DNA of 64,000 nt from Aquimixticola soesokkakensis (GCF_900172375.1 NZ_FWFS01000013.1:1-64000); one strand, 5' to 3'. Positions 31,244-41,082 are shown, numbered from the stretch's first letter. Made by a program: numbers and translations. The notes: generated by a model not told the origin, from the sequence alone.

Positions 31244-33658
31244 TCAGGTGCCGCGCGGTTTTGCGCGCAGGGTCGGGTCGGCGACGCTCGGGTCTTCGGG
31301 CCAGGGGTGGCGGGGATAGCGCCCGCGCATATCCTTGCGCACGTCGGTGTAGGAGGTTTTCCAGAAGGTGGGAATATCCATTGTCACCTGAAGCGGCTTT
31401 TGGGCCGGAGAGGTCAGGGTGACTTTCAGCGGCACGCGGTTGGGGCCCACGCTTGGGTGACGGGTGGTGCCGAACATTTCTTGCAGGCGGACGGTGATTT
31501 CGGGGGCGTCGCCGGAGTAATCGATGGGCACTTGGCGCCCCATCGGGGTGGTGAATTGCGCGGGGACGTCGCGCTCCAGCGTTTGGGTTTGGGACCAGTC
31601 GAGAAGGCTGTGCAGCGCTTGGGTGATGTCGAGGGCCCGTAGGGCGGCTTCGGATTTTGCGCCTTTGAGGTAGGGAAGAAGCCAGTCCAGATCGGCCATG
31701 AGGGCGGTGTCGCTCATGTCGGGAAAGGCTATGCCTGTGCCGCGCATCAGGGTGACGCGGGCGGCAAAGCGGCGGGCGCTCTCCGACCAGGGCAGGCCGA
31801 TCTGGCGAATGCCGTCGAGGGCGGCGCGCGCGATTTCGGTTTTCGGCGCATCCGGCCAGGTGCGGTCATCCAGCACCAGCGCGCCGAAGGTTTCACGTTT
31901 GCGCGCGACCACGCGGCCCTCGCGTTTGGACCATTCGCAGACCGGTTGCCATGCGATCTGCGACTCGAAAAGCGTTCGGATTTCGGCCTCGGTGATTGGC
32001 GCGGCCATGCGCACACGGGCTTCGCGCGGATGGCCGTCGGTGTCGGCGACGACGATCAGGCGCTGTCCCGCCAGCGCGTCTTGGGCGTCAAGAGCGGCGC
32101 CTTTGCCGCCCGACAGAATATAGCGCGGATCATCGCCTTTGCGGCGCAAGCCGATGCGGTCGGGATAGGCCAGCGCCAGCATCGCGCCCGTTGACAGCGG
32201 TGCGGTTTGCGCCAGCCCTTTGCGCAGGCGTTTTGCCTCCTGGCGAATGCGCTCGAGTCCGGCGCGATCTGCCGCGCGGTCCTGCGTGTGCACCGCACGC
32301 AGGCGCAGGTCCAGGTCACTGCCCGCGCCGCGCAGGATGTCGCGTTCGCCGAGCAGGGCGGCGAGGGGGGCCGCTTGCGCGCCTGCCACGCTCAGCATGT
32401 GGCCCAGTCGCGGGTGGGTGGGGAGCGCGGCGAGCGCTCTGCCGTGATCGCTGATCCGCCCTTCTGGCGTGAGGGCACCGAGACTGACAAGCAGGCTGCG
32501 GGCTTCGGCGAGGGCCCCCGCGTGGGGCGGGGTCAGCAGTGCCAGTTCGTCTTCGCGCGCGCCCCACTGCGCGAGGTCCAGCGCGAATCCGGTCAGGTCG
32601 GCGGTTTCGATTTCCACGGGCGGGAAACCCGCGAGCGCGCCTTCCTCGCCTTTGGTCCAGAGGCGAAAGCAGGTGCCAGCGGCGACGCGACCTGCGCGGC
32701 CGCGGCGTTGTTCGGCTTCGGCTTTGGACACTCTTTCTGTGACCAGACGCGACATGCCCGAGCCTGCGTCAAAGCGCGCGCGACGTGCGCGGCCCGCGTC
32801 GACGACGATGCGCACGTCTTCGATGGTCAGGGAGGTTTCTGCGATGGCGGTGGCCAGGACGACTTTGCGTCCCGTTTCGCAGGGGGCAATCGCGGCGCGC
32901 TGCGCGGCAAAGTCCATGGCGCCGAAAAGGGGGCGCAGCACGCAGTCGGCGGGCAGGCGTCCGCTGAGCAGGGCTTGGGTGCGCCGGATTTCTCCCTCTC
33001 CGGGAAGAAAGACCAAAGCGGAGCCTCCGGCCTCGTCAAGCGCGCAGAGCACCAGATCGGCCACCGCCTGTTCGAGGCGCGTGGTTTTGGGGGTCGGGGT
33101 GTCGAGCCAGCGGGTTTCGACATCAAAGGCGCGGCCCTCGCTGATGACAACGGGGGCCGCGTCGAGTAGCGCCGACACAGGTCCGGCGTCGAGCGTTGCC
33201 GACATCACCACGACGGCCAGATCGTCGCGCAGCGCGCCGCGCACCTCCCAGACCAGCGCAAGGCCCAGATCGGCATTGAGCGAGCGTTCGTGAAATTCGT
33301 CGAAAATCACGCAGCCGATGCCCGCCAGTTCGGGGTCAGACTGGATTATGCGCGTGAGGATCCCCTCGGTCACGACCTCGATCCGCGTGTCTTTGGACAC
33401 TTTGGCCGCGCCGCGCATCCGGTAGCCAACCGTTTGGCCCACAGGTTCGCCCAAGGTGGCGGCCATGCGTTCGGCGGCGGCGCGCGCGGCCAGACGGCGC
33501 GGCTCGAGCATCAGGATGCGCCCCTGTACGGCTGGCAAAAGCGCCAGTGGCACGCGGGTGGTCTTGCCCGCACCGGGGGGCGCCATGAGCACGCAGCGCC
33601 CGTGGGTTTTGACGGCTGCAACGACATCGTCCAGCACGGCTTCGATCGGTAATCTCAT
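31244..33658 (-). CDS. hrpB: ATP-dependent RNA helicase HrpB
   Basis: An 804-residue DEAH-box helicase. Motifs in order: Walker A APPGAGKTTRVPLALL (~30), LEPRRLAARAAAERMA (Ia), DEFHERSLNADLGLALV (II, DEFH instead of DEAH, usual for HrpB), VVMSATLDAG (III), VLATAIAETSLTIEDVRIVV (V), and QRRGRAGRVAAGTCFRLW (VI). The HrpB C-terminal domain follows (LPYLKGAKSEAALRALDITQ, then LHSLLDWSQ). I start at ATG 33658 (MRLPIEAVLDDVV); an open extension upstream lacks homology. The cellular role of HrpB is poorly known. Confidence 0.93.
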   Translation of the reverse strand: MRLPIEAVLDDVVAAVKTHGRCVLMAPPGAGKTTRVPLALLPAVQGRILMLEPRRLAARAAAERMAATLGEPVGQTVGYRMRGAAKVSKDTRIEVVTEGILTRIIQSDPELAGIGCVIFDEFHERSLNADLGLALVWEVRGALRDDLAVVVMSATLDAGPVSALLDAAPVVISEGRAFDVETRWLDTPTPKTTRLEQAVADLVLCALDEAGGSALVFLPGEGEIRRTQALLSGRLPADCVLRPLFGAMDFAAQRAAIAPCETGRKVVLATAIAETSLTIEDVRIVVDAGRARRARFDAGSGMSRLVTERVSKAEAEQRRGRAGRVAAGTCFRLWTKGEEGALAGFPPVEIETADLTGFALDLAQWGAREDELALLTPPHAGALAEARSLLVSLGALTPEGRISDHGRALAALPTHPRLGHMLSVAGAQAAPLAALLGERDILRGAGSDLDLRLRAVHTQDRAADRAGLERIRQEAKRLRKGLAQTAPLSTGAMLALAYPDRIGLRRKGDDPRYILSGGKGAALDAQDALAGQRLIVVADTDGHPREARVRMAAPITEAEIRTLFESQIAWQPVCEWSKREGRVVARKRETFGALVLDDRTWPDAPKTEIARAALDGIRQIGLPWSESARRFAARVTLMRGTGIAFPDMSDTALMADLDWLLPYLKGAKSEAALRALDITQALHSLLDWSQTQTLERDVPAQFTTPMGRQVPIDYSGDAPEITVRLQEMFGTTRHPSVGPNRVPLKVTLTSPAQKPLQVTMDIPTFWKTSYTDVRKDMRGRYPRHPWPEDPSVADPTLRAKPRGT

Positions 33659-33821
33659 GGCTGTCTTATCGCGCAGGGCGGCGATGCTGAAAAGCGCCTG
33701 CGCGGTGTGATGCAGGTTTTTTGCAAGAAAACACGCAGCATTCCGTGCGCCCAAAGCCGCGCTGGACAGGGTGCGCGCGGATCAGGCATCAAGGGCACAT
33801 CCCGCAGCCAAAGGATGACTT

Positions 33822-34886
33822 ATGGATACCAAGACCCTCTGCGATGGCATTCTGGACGGTCAGCGCCGCGCTTTGTCCAAGGCGATCACGTTGGTCGAAA
33901 GCGCGCGCGCCGATCATCGTGTGCAGGCCGCCGCGCTGCTGGAGGCGCTAAAAGCCGCGCAAGCCTCGCCGCGTGAGGCGTTGCGCATCGGGCTTTCGGG
34001 CACGCCGGGGGTCGGGAAATCGACCTTCATCGAAAGTTTCGGCATGGCGTTGGTGCGCGAGGGGCTGAAGGTGGCGGTGCTGGCGGTCGATCCTTCGTCG
34101 GCGCGGTCGGGCGGCTCGATTTTGGGCGACAAGACGCGCATGGAGTTGCTGAGCCGCGAAGCTGGCGCGTTCATCCGGCCCTCGCCGTCGCAAACCGAAC
34201 TGGGCGGTGTGGCGCGGCGCACGCGCGAAGCCGTGGCGCTCTGTGAAGCGGCGGGGTTTGATGTTGTGTTGATCGAAACCGTTGGGGTGGGGCAATCCGA
34301 AACCGTGGTGTCCGAAATGTCGGACCTGTTCGTTCTGTTGCTTGCGCCGGCGGGGGGAGACGAACTTCAGGGCGTCAAGCGCGGCATTATGGAGATGGCG
34401 GACCTCATTTTGGTCAACAAGGCGGATGGCGATCTGAAAGCGGCGGCGAACCGGACCCGCGCCGATTATGCCGCGGCGCTGCGATTGCTGCGCAAACGCC
34501 CGCAAGATCCTGACGGATTTCCCAAGGCGCTGGCGATTTCGGCGCTGCAAGAGGACGGGCTGGCGCAGGCCTGGGCCGAGATGGGGACGCTTGCCGACTG
34601 GCGGCGCGCGCAGGGGCATTGGGCACGGACCCGCGCCAACCAGAACCGCCACTGGTTTATGGAGGAGCTGCGCCTTGCGCTTTTGGCGCAGCTGACGCAG
34701 GCAGGGCCGGTGCGCGATGCGGTGGCGCGGCTGGGCGATTCTGTGGCAAGCGGGACGACCACACCCGCGCTTGCGGTCCAATCCGCCTTGGCGCTGCTGC
34801 ATCCGGCGGTCCATCGGGCGCAGGATGGGCCGACACCGCAGCACGATGGCCCCAAGAATGACGATTTTACGACGGGTATCGGGTGA
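33822..34886 (+). CDS. meaB: Methylmalonyl-CoA mutase-associated GTPase MeaB
   Basis: A 354-residue G3E-family P-loop GTPase that guards and reloads adenosylcobalamin in methylmalonyl-CoA mutase. Motifs: Walker [11 protein letters not shown] (~60), [20 protein letters not shown] (switch and base of the G2 region), [15 protein letters not shown] (G3), and LVNKADGDL (G4 NKxD). No mutase gene adjoins. It functions downstream of propionyl-CoA, the product of the acuI step found elsewhere in this window. The final ~35 residues are a poorly ordered tail. ATG 33822 has AGGA upstream. Confidence 0.93.
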   Translation: MDTKTLCDGILDGQRRALSKAITLVESARADHRVQAAALLEALKAAQASPREALRIGLSGTPGVGKSTFIESFGMALVREGLKVAVLAVDPSSARSGGSILGDKTRMELLSREAGAFIRPSPSQTELGGVARRTREAVALCEAAGFDVVLIETVGVGQSETVVSEMSDLFVLLLAPAGGDELQGVKRGIMEMADLILVNKADGDLKAAANRTRADYAAALRLLRKRPQDPDGFPKALAISALQEDGLAQAWAEMGTLADWRRAQGHWARTRANQNRHWFMEELRLALLAQLTQAGPVRDAVARLGDSVASGTTTPALAVQSALALLHPAVHRAQDGPTPQHDGPKNDDFTTGIG

Positions 34887-34891
34887 ATCGC

Positions 34892-34920
34892 TTGACGGCT
34901 TGCTGAATCCCCCCTATGGA
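34892..34920 (+). promoter_or_regulatory. Promoter of rpmB
   Basis: TTGACG (34892-34897), 17 bases, TATGGA (34915-34920): a near-ideal housekeeping promoter placed 114 bases before the rpmB start, immediately after the meaB stop. Confidence 0.75.
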
Positions 34921-35034
34921 CAGCGGACGAAATTCAGGGCTCGGCCTCGCCGCGCCCTTCATCTTTTTAGCCCATCCTCTAGGGAACGCCATTCGGGCAC
35001 ACCCTACGATGATCTTGAAACAAGGAGCGAGACC

Positions 35035-35325
35035 ATGTCGCGCCGTTGCGAATTGACCGGTAAAGGTCCGATGACTGGCAACAATGTCAGCCATGCTAAC
35101 AACAAAACCCGTCGTCGGTTCTTGCCGAACCTGAACGATGTGTCCCTGATTTCCGACGCGCTCGGCCGGACCTTCAAACTGAAGATCTCCGCATCCGCTC
35201 TGCGCACCGTGGATCACCGCGGTGGCCTCGACGCCTTCCTCGCGAAAGCGAAAGACGAAGAGCTGTCGGCGAACGCGCTGAAAATCAAGAAAGACATCGC
35301 CAAAGCTCAAACCGCAGCGGCCTAA
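35035..35325 (+). CDS. rpmB: 50S ribosomal protein L28
   Basis: A 96-residue ribosomal protein. The start [20 protein letters not shown] and [15 protein letters not shown] are diagnostic of bacterial L28, and the length is that of the alphaproteobacterial form. An AAGGAG ribosome-binding site precedes ATG 35035. It is monocistronic with its own promoter (34892-34920) and terminator (35364-35393). A longer upstream frame to 34717 overlaps meaB and is not coding. Confidence 0.97.
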   Translation: MSRRCELTGKGPMTGNNVSHANNKTRRRFLPNLNDVSLISDALGRTFKLKISASALRTVDHRGGLDAFLAKAKDEELSANALKIKKDIAKAQTAAA

Positions 35326-35363
35326 GCCACACTGCGGGGCTTTGCGCCTCTTTCGACGGATAG

Positions 35364-35393
35364 AACCCCGCTTGCCTTTGCATGCGGGGTTTT
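35364..35393 (+). terminator. Terminator of rpmB
   Basis: AACCCCGC and GCGGGGTT form an 8-bp stem with a 12-base loop and a TTT tail 39 bases after the rpmB stop. Confidence 0.8.
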
Positions 35394-35472
35394 GTCGTCC
35401 GTGCCCGCCATTCTTGCGCGCGGGCCGATTGCCTCTTTTGCGTTGCGCTGGCTTGCGCTAATTCTTCGCCCC

Positions 35473-35823
35473 ATGATCCGCATCCTGCGCCCCCTTTCGG
35501 CTTTGGCCCTCTGTTTCACTCTGGTGTTGACCGCCAGTGCGATGGCGCAGGCGCGTGGCCAGATGCGCGCGGCCTCCGGTGCGATTGTGCTGTGTACCGG
35601 CACGGGGCCGGTGACGGTCGTCGTTGATGAAAACGGTGCGCCGCTGGGGCGGATTCACATCTGCCCTGACTGCGCCCTAAGCCTGATCGCGGGGCTTTTG
35701 CCTCTCTGGCAATTGCCTCAAAAAGCGGCGCGCGCGCAGAGGCTTGTGGCGATCGACATGGCGCTGCACGCAACGCCGCGTGCCCTGCCGATCCCCGCGG
35801 CCCGCGCGCCACCTTTTGCGTGA
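35473..35823 (+). CDS. DUF2946-like exported protein, linked to copper chaperone
   Basis: A 116-residue protein with a signal-type hydrophobic start (MIRILRPLSALALCFTLVLT then ASAMAQA). The mature part has IVLCTGTGPVTVVVDENGAP followed by HICPDCALSL, matching the DUF2946 pattern (VCT.G...V..D..G.P...H.CP.C), where His and CPxC may bind a metal. It lies 44 bases upstream of the PCu(A)C chaperone on the same strand, the usual pairing of this family. Copper trafficking is therefore likely but not proven. ATG 35473 starts the signal peptide, so I prefer it to 35392. Confidence 0.7.
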   Translation: MIRILRPLSALALCFTLVLTASAMAQARGQMRAASGAIVLCTGTGPVTVVVDENGAPLGRIHICPDCALSLIAGLLPLWQLPQKAARAQRLVAIDMALHATPRALPIPAARAPPFA

Positions 35824-35867
35824 TTTCCAGCGACCCTTTGTTGAAATCACCTAAAAGGAGAGGACAG

Positions 35868-36431
35868 ATGTCCCTCAAATTTCCCCTTCTGGCGGCGGCT
35901 CTGGCCTGCATCGCCTTGCCCGCTTTTGCCGATATCGTCGTTGAAAACCCCTATTTCCGGACCTCCGGTGCGATGGCGACCTCCGGCGCTGCCTTTATGG
36001 TCTTGCACAACACCGGCGAGACAGCGGACCGGCTGATCGCCGCGCGCTCCGATCTGTCGAGCCGCGTCGAACTGCACACCCATCTTGCGGGTGACAATGG
36101 CGTCATGCGGATGCTGGAGGTCGAAGACGGCTTTGCCGTTGCGCCACAAGCGCGCCACGAACTGGCCCGTGGCGGCGATCACGTCATGTTCCTTGGCCTT
36201 GATCGCCGCGTGGCAGAGGGCGACATCGTCACCGTAACCTTGACCTTCGAGCAGGCGGGCGATGTGGTCGTCGAGGTTCCCGTCAGGCTTGATGCGCCTG
36301 TGGGCAGCGCACCGGCGGCTGACATGGGCCACGGCGCGATGGATCACGGGGCGATGGATCACGGGGCGATGGATGATGGCGCGATGGATCACAGCGACAC
36401 GGAACAGGGCGGGGCAGGGCACACGCACTAA
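35868..36431 (+). CDS. Periplasmic copper chaperone PCu(A)C with Met/His-rich tail
   Basis: A 187-residue protein with signal peptide MSLKFPLLAAALACIALPAF. The PCu(A)C domain (~20-145) has the Cu(I) ligands of the H(M)x10Mx21HxM type: VELHTH, GVMRMLEVEDGF and GGDHVMFLGLDRRV. It supplies Cu(I) to cytochrome-oxidase CuA sites. A C-terminal tail with repeated GAMDHGAMDHGAMDDG, ending HSD...HTH, is encoded by four 15-bp tandem units (36336-36395) and may bind more copper. ATG 35868 has AGGAGAGG upstream. A terminator follows at 36454-36488. Confidence 0.9.
   Translation: MSLKFPLLAAALACIALPAFADIVVENPYFRTSGAMATSGAAFMVLHNTGETADRLIAARSDLSSRVELHTHLAGDNGVMRMLEVEDGFAVAPQARHELARGGDHVMFLGLDRRVAEGDIVTVTLTFEQAGDVVVEVPVRLDAPVGSAPAADMGHGAMDHGAMDHGAMDDGAMDHSDTEQGGAGHTH
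36336..36395 (+). repeat. 15-bp tandem repeat inside the PCu(A)C gene
   Basis: Four in-frame 15-base units beginning GCGATGGAT encode the AMDHG-type Met/His repeats of the copper-chaperone tail. Units 1 and 2 are identical and units 3 and 4 differ at a few bases, as expected for repeat expansion by slippage. Confidence 0.8.
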
Positions 36432-36453
36432 ACGCCCTGTTGCTCGGGATATG

Positions 36454-36488
36454 AAAAGGCGAGGGGCAAGAGCCTACTCGCCTTTTTT
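36454..36488 (+). terminator. Terminator of the copper-chaperone genes
   Basis: AAAAGGCGAG and CTCGCCTTTT form a 10-bp stem with a 13-base loop and T-run, 23 bases after the PCu(A)C stop. Confidence 0.85.
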
Positions 36489-36573
36489 CTTGCCAAAGGG
36501 GCAATTTGCTGCGCAAAGCAACCCGTATTCGGCGCCTGACACGCGCTGCCCCTTTCAGACAATCGAGTCCCTG

Positions 36574-37125
36574 ATGCACAGCGTCTTCACGTTCCCTGCC
36601 GCCTTTTCGTCCGCCGAATGCGATGCCATCATCGCCCTCGCGCATGAGGATGAGCTGCGCGATGCCGGCCTCACCAAAGGCCAGACAGACCACAATTACC
36701 GGCGGGCCGATCTGGCATGGCTTGACGAACGCGCGGGCACTGACTGGGTGATGACGCGGATCATCGACGTGGTGGCTCAAGCCAACCGCAGCCATTTCGA
36801 CTTTGCCCTCACCGAGTTCGGCGAAAGCCCGCAGATCGCGCGCTACGGCGCCGACCGCGAGGGGCATTTCATCTGGCATAGCGACATCGGTGACGGGGCG
36901 TTTGCCGCCAAGCGCAAGCTGACGCTGGTGGTGCAACTGTCCGACCCTGACAGCTATGCGGGCGGCGCGTTGGAACTCTGGCCTGCCAGCCATACGCAAA
37001 CCGCGCAGACGGCGCGTGGCACGGCGACGTTATTTCCGTCCTTTGTGTTGCACCGGGTGACGCCCGTGACGCAGGGCGAGCGCTATTCGCTGACGACCTG
37101 GGCGCATGGGCCGCTGTTTCGCTAA
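36574..37125 (+). CDS. 2-oxoglutarate/Fe(II)-dependent oxygenase
   Basis: A 183-residue prolyl-4-hydroxylase-like oxygenase. The iron facial triad is visible: HSD in GHFIWHSDIGD (~103-110) and the distal His in FPSFVLHRVTPVT (~157). The 2-oxoglutarate-binding Arg is in GERYSLTTWAHGP. The double-stranded beta-helix core segment KLTLVVQLSDPDSYAGGALE is typical of PKHD-type hydroxylases. The substrate is unknown; relatives hydroxylate proteins or iron-regulated targets. The start is ATG 36574, after a terminator. Its 3' end overlaps convergent cobB by four bases. Confidence 0.87.
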   Translation: MHSVFTFPAAFSSAECDAIIALAHEDELRDAGLTKGQTDHNYRRADLAWLDERAGTDWVMTRIIDVVAQANRSHFDFALTEFGESPQIARYGADREGHFIWHSDIGDGAFAAKRKLTLVVQLSDPDSYAGGALELWPASHTQTAQTARGTATLFPSFVLHRVTPVTQGERYSLTTWAHGPLFR

Positions 37126-37826
37126 AGCTGGGCGTTGATCTGCGCGCACCACTCGGGCACCAGAACACTTGCAGGGCCTTGGCGGCAGGTCTCGAAGACC
37201 CCGTGTGAGCGCGCGAGGTTCAATTCCAGTGTCGCGGCCCCGGCCTCGCGCGCCATCGCCACAAAGCCCGCCGCCGGATAGACCGTGCCGGAGGTGCCGA
37301 TGGACACGAAAAGATCGGCCTGCCCGATCGCGGCAAAAATCGCCTCCATGTGATAGGGCATTTCCCCGAACCAGACGATGTCGGGGCGCGTGGCGGGCCG
37401 GGCACAGTTCGGGCAGGGGGCCTTGGGGTCACTTGGTCCGCTGTGAGGCCATGTCGTTTCACAGGCCGCGCATTTCAACCGACCCAGACTGCCGTGCATG
37501 TGGATTACCTCAGCCCCCGCCCGCCGGTGCAGGTCATCGACGTTTTGGGTCACAAGCGTCAGGGCGCCGCCCGCGCGTGCCAGCGCAGTTTGCAGCGCGG
37601 CCAAGGCGACATGTGCCGGGTTTGGCTTTGCTGCATCGCTGGCCGCGCGGCGGGCGTTGTAAAAGCGGTGGACCAGGGCGGGATCGCGGGCAAATGCGGC
37701 CGGAGTCGCCACATCTTCGATGCGATGGTCCTCCCACAGGCCATCGGCGGCGCGAAACGTGGACAATCCGCTTTCAGCGGAGATACCAGCGCCGGTAAGC
37801 GCAACAATGCGTCGATGATTAACCAT
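37122..37826 (-). CDS. cobB: NAD-dependent protein deacylase, sirtuin class (CobB)
   Basis: A 234-residue sirtuin. Motifs: ALTGAGISAESGLSTFR (NAD site, ~9-25), TQNVDDLHRRAG, the catalytic His in HMHGSL, zinc cysteines CAAC and CPNC, PDIVWFGEMPY, and SIGTSGTVYPAAGF. It removes acyl groups from lysines using NAD. ATG 37826 gives the usual MVNHRRIVALTGAG start; longer upstream frames have no homology. It is divergent from the phosphatase gene. Confidence 0.92.
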   Translation of the reverse strand: MVNHRRIVALTGAGISAESGLSTFRAADGLWEDHRIEDVATPAAFARDPALVHRFYNARRAASDAAKPNPAHVALAALQTALARAGGALTLVTQNVDDLHRRAGAEVIHMHGSLGRLKCAACETTWPHSGPSDPKAPCPNCARPATRPDIVWFGEMPYHMEAIFAAIGQADLFVSIGTSGTVYPAAGFVAMAREAGAATLELNLARSHGVFETCRQGPASVLVPEWCAQINAQL

Positions 37827-38058
37827 GAAAAGCCTCATTTGCGCCGCCTGCGCACCTTTTTCTTGCTGCAAGACTGCCTTGAAATCGCCATTGCGCGCCA
37901 GCGCTTTGAACATTCAGCCAGAGAATGCGCGGGGCGTCGTGTCAAATTCCCGCATCGGTGTCACTGGGGGCACAGCGTATGAAGCAGACAGTTCGGGGCA
38001 GGAGTGCCCGATGTGGACGGGGATACGGGACCTGCGTTGCCCGCTGTGGAGGTCCGGC

Positions 38059-38520
38059 ATGAGGGCGGTTCTTTTCGTCTGTCTGGGCAATATTTGCCGC
38101 TCGCCCACGGCGCAGGTCGTGTTCGAGCAGGCGATACAGGCACGCGGTCTGACGATGACCGTCGCGAGCGCGGGCACCGGAAGCTGGCATGTGGGCGAGC
38201 GCCCCTATGCACCGATGCGCGCAGCGGCCAGTGCGCGGGGCTACCTGATGGACGATCTGCGCGCGCGCCAGTTTCGCCGCGACGATTTCGATCACTTCGA
38301 CCTGATCCTCGCGATGGATGACGAAAACCTGCGCGCGCTGGAAGGGATGCGCCCTGCGGCCTGTCGCGCAGAGCTACAATTGCTGATGGCCTACGCGCCG
38401 CAACTGGGCGTGCGCGCCGTTCCGGACCCCTATTACACACGCCGCTTTGACGAGGCGATCACCTTGATCGAAACCGCCGTGACGGGGCTTATCGCGGCGC
38501 TGGGCCGCGACTGTGCCTGA
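38059..38520 (+). CDS. Low-molecular-weight protein-tyrosine phosphatase
   Basis: A 153-residue phosphatase. The P-loop is VLFVCLGNICRSPTAQVVFE (C-x5-R-S, Cys8 and Arg14), and the general acid Asp lies in VPDPYYTRRFDEAI. ATG 38059, with GGAGG upstream, starts MRAVLFVC. Members act on tyrosine kinases of exopolysaccharide systems or on small phosphoesters; nothing nearby identifies a target. It abuts the convergent small secreted protein gene with no gap. Confidence 0.92.
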   Translation: MRAVLFVCLGNICRSPTAQVVFEQAIQARGLTMTVASAGTGSWHVGERPYAPMRAAASARGYLMDDLRARQFRRDDFDHFDLILAMDDENLRALEGMRPAACRAELQLLMAYAPQLGVRAVPDPYYTRRFDEAITLIETAVTGLIAALGRDCA

Positions 38521-38847
38521 TCAGCCGCAGGAGTTTTGCGCTGCCGTGCCAAAGACCTTGTATTTGCGCCAGAAGGTCTCATGCGAGCTGCGGTCGGATT
38601 GGCGAATGTCTTGGGCTTTTTGCGGGTTGCGAAAAAATTTCGCTGCCATGCGCTGATCGGAATTGGTCAGATGCTGATCGGCGACGCGCTGGATGCAGCC
38701 GCACAAGGCGTTGGACGCTTTGGAGCGTCCCGAGCTCATGCAGGCGCGTTCAATGGCGCCAGCCTCTGCTGTGGCAATCGGAGAAAACCCGATGCCGCTG
38801 ACAAGAACGCCTGCGATCAGGGTGGATTTTACGAAAGTTTTGATCAT
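38521..38847 (-). CDS. Small secreted Cys-containing protein of unknown function
   Basis: A 108-residue exported protein with signal peptide MIKTFVKSTLIAGVLVSGIG (cleavage near ATA-EAG). The mature ~80 residues include four cysteines (ERACMSS, LCGCIQ, QNSCG), probably two disulfides, and are otherwise polar and basic. Similar short proteins with an AC...LC.CIQ pattern occur in many Rhodobacterales and are sometimes labelled arginine transporter without evidence. I infer only a periplasmic or secreted location. Confidence 0.7.
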   Translation of the reverse strand: MIKTFVKSTLIAGVLVSGIGFSPIATAEAGAIERACMSSGRSKASNALCGCIQRVADQHLTNSDQRMAAKFFRNPQKAQDIRQSDRSSHETFWRKYKVFGTAAQNSCG

Positions 38848-39188
38848 GTTTTGCCTCGTTCCGGTGCTCTGCCGGTTGTTTTTATCTCGGGTCCCATCCG
38901 TTCAGGGGCGGACGTTGCCACCCCGTGTTTTTTGCCATCGCACTCTTCGCTGCGCAGGGTCAAAACAGGGCTAGGATGACAAAAAGAGGGTAAATGATCA
39001 ATTAAAGATCACATAGCAGCGAGGCAGAACGCCCGCTTGCGCCGTTTTTTGCCACATGCCCGCGCCGCTGACCCCGAAATGCGGTGCGCGTTGCCCGTCG
39101 CGCAGGGGGCTCAACCCCCGCTCCCTCTTGCAAAACCGCGCATTCCGCCCCATAGACACAGGCTCATTCAGCAGATGGGCCGAGCCAG
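38848..39188. other. Intergenic region between a small secreted protein and lepA
   Basis: This 341-base divergent region has no credible ORF. It holds a palindrome TGATC-AATTAAA-GATCA (38995-39011), a hairpin GGGGG-CTCAA-CCCCC (39105-39119), and otherwise nothing I can name. Promoters for both flanking genes must be here but none matches the consensus well. Confidence 0.6.
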
Positions 39189-40988
39189 ATGACCGACCTC
39201 AAAAATATCCGCAATTTTTCCATCGTGGCGCATATCGACCACGGGAAATCCACGCTTGCCGACCGGTTGATCCAATTGACCGGCACCGTGGCCGAGCGGG
39301 ATATGAAGGCGCAGATGCTCGATTCGATGGATATCGAACGCGAGCGCGGCATCACCATCAAGGCCAACTCCGTGCGCATCGAATATCCTGCGCAGGATGG
39401 TCAAACCTATATTCTGAACCTCATCGACACCCCCGGCCACGTCGATTTCGCCTATGAGGTCTCGCGCTCCATGCGCGCGGTCGAGGGGTCCTTGTTGGTC
39501 GTGGACGCCACCCAGGGCGTCGAGGCGCAGACGCTGGCCAACGTGTATCAGGCGATTGACGCGGATCACGAAATCGTCCCTGTGCTGAACAAGATCGACC
39601 TGCCTGCATCCGAACCGGAGCAGGTCAAAGCCAATATCGAAGACGTGATCGGCATCGACGCGTCGGAATCCATCGAAATTTCGGCCAAGACCGGCCTTGG
39701 CATTCCCGATGTGCTGGAAGCCATTGTCAAACGCCTGCCCGCGCCCACGGGCGATCGCGACAAGCCGCTTAAGGCGATGCTGGTCGACAGCTGGTATGAC
39801 AGCTATCTCGGCGTTGTCGTTTTGATCCGCGTCATGGATGGCGTGATCAAAAAAGGCGACAAGATCAAGATGATGAAGACCGGCGCGGCTTACGGCGTCG
39901 ATAAATTGTCCGTCCTCAAACCGCAAATGGTCGATATCGCGGAATTGGGCCCGGGGGAGATCGGGATCTTCACCGCCTCGATCAAACAGGTGCGCGATAC
40001 GAAAGTGGGGGACACGATCACCCACGAGAAAAAGCCCTGCGCAGAGGCCCTGCCGGGCTTTAAACCCTCGATTCCGGTGGTGTTTTGCGGGCTGTTCCCC
40101 GTCGATGCCGCCGATTTTGAAGACCTGCGCACGGCGATCGAAAAACTGTCGCTCAACGATGCCTCCTTCAGTTCGGAAATGGAAACCTCCGCCGCGCTGG
40201 GCTTTGGCTTTCGCTGCGGCTTCCTTGGGCTGTTGCACCTCGAGGTGATCCGCGATCGCCTTGAGCGCGAATATGACATCGATCTGATCACCACCGCGCC
40301 CTCGGTGATCTACAAATTGCACATGAAAGACGGCTCGGTCGAGGATCTGCACAACCCTGCGGATATGCCCGATCTGACCTATGTCGACCACATCGAAGAG
40401 CCGCGCATCAAGGCCACGATCATGGTGCCCGACGATTATCTCGGTGACGTTTTGAAGCTGTGCCAGGACCGTCGCGGCATCCAGATGGACCTCACCTACG
40501 CCGGTTCGCGCGCGATGGTGGTCTATGACCTGCCGCTCAACGAAGTGGTGTTCGATTTCTACGACCGGTTGAAATCGGTGACCAAGGGCTATGCCTCTTT
40601 CGATTACCAGATGATCGGCTACCGCGAGGATAACCTCGTGAAAATGCAGATCCTTGTGAACGACGAGCCGGTCGATGCGCTGTCAACCATGGTCCACCGC
40701 GAACGCGCCGAGTCGCGCGGGCGCGCCATGTGCGAAAAGCTCAAGGACCTGATCCCGCGCCACATGTTCAAAATTCCGATCCAGGCGGCCATCGGCGGCA
40801 AGGTGATCGCCCGCGAAACACTGGCCGCCCTGCGCAAGGACGTGACAGCCAAATGCTACGGCGGCGATGCGACCCGTAAGAAGAAACTGCTTGAAAAGCA
40901 GAAAGCGGGTAAGAAAAAGATGCGCCAATTCGGGAAAGTCGAAATCCCGCAAGAAGCCTTCATCAACGCGCTGAAGATGGATGATTGA
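39189..40988 (+). CDS. lepA: Elongation factor 4 (back-translocating GTPase LepA)
   Basis: A 599-residue translational GTPase. G1 [19 protein letters not shown] (~15-34), G2 and switch [16 protein letters not shown]3 [20 protein letters not shown], and G4 NKIDLP. The LepA-specific C-terminal domain ends with [20 protein letters not shown] followed by [13 protein letters not shown]. It binds stalled ribosomes and affects elongation or assembly. It is closed by a strong terminator at 41051-41082. Confidence 0.97.
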   Translation: MTDLKNIRNFSIVAHIDHGKSTLADRLIQLTGTVAERDMKAQMLDSMDIERERGITIKANSVRIEYPAQDGQTYILNLIDTPGHVDFAYEVSRSMRAVEGSLLVVDATQGVEAQTLANVYQAIDADHEIVPVLNKIDLPASEPEQVKANIEDVIGIDASESIEISAKTGLGIPDVLEAIVKRLPAPTGDRDKPLKAMLVDSWYDSYLGVVVLIRVMDGVIKKGDKIKMMKTGAAYGVDKLSVLKPQMVDIAELGPGEIGIFTASIKQVRDTKVGDTITHEKKPCAEALPGFKPSIPVVFCGLFPVDAADFEDLRTAIEKLSLNDASFSSEMETSAALGFGFRCGFLGLLHLEVIRDRLEREYDIDLITTAPSVIYKLHMKDGSVEDLHNPADMPDLTYVDHIEEPRIKATIMVPDDYLGDVLKLCQDRRGIQMDLTYAGSRAMVVYDLPLNEVVFDFYDRLKSVTKGYASFDYQMIGYREDNLVKMQILVNDEPVDALSTMVHRERAESRGRAMCEKLKDLIPRHMFKIPIQAAIGGKVIARETLAALRKDVTAKCYGGDATRKKKLLEKQKAGKKKMRQFGKVEIPQEAFINALKMDD

Positions 40989-41050
40989 TCCCGTATAGAC
41001 GGGGTATCATGGCGCTGAGCGAGGCTCGACAGCCGGAATGTTCTAGGACC

Positions 41051-41082
41051 AAAAGCGGGGCCACGCAGGCCCCGTTTTTTTT
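41051..41082 (+). terminator. Terminator of lepA
   Basis: AAAAGCGGGGCC and GGCCCCG with a five-base loop and a run of eight T, 63 bases after the stop; also serves the convergent entericidin gene. Confidence 0.9.

Noticed and set aside
39100-39125. GGGGG-CTCAA-CCCCC hairpin before lepA as a possible tRNA or riboswitch
   Set aside because: Only five base pairs, no further conserved elements and no known riboswitch class at lepA.
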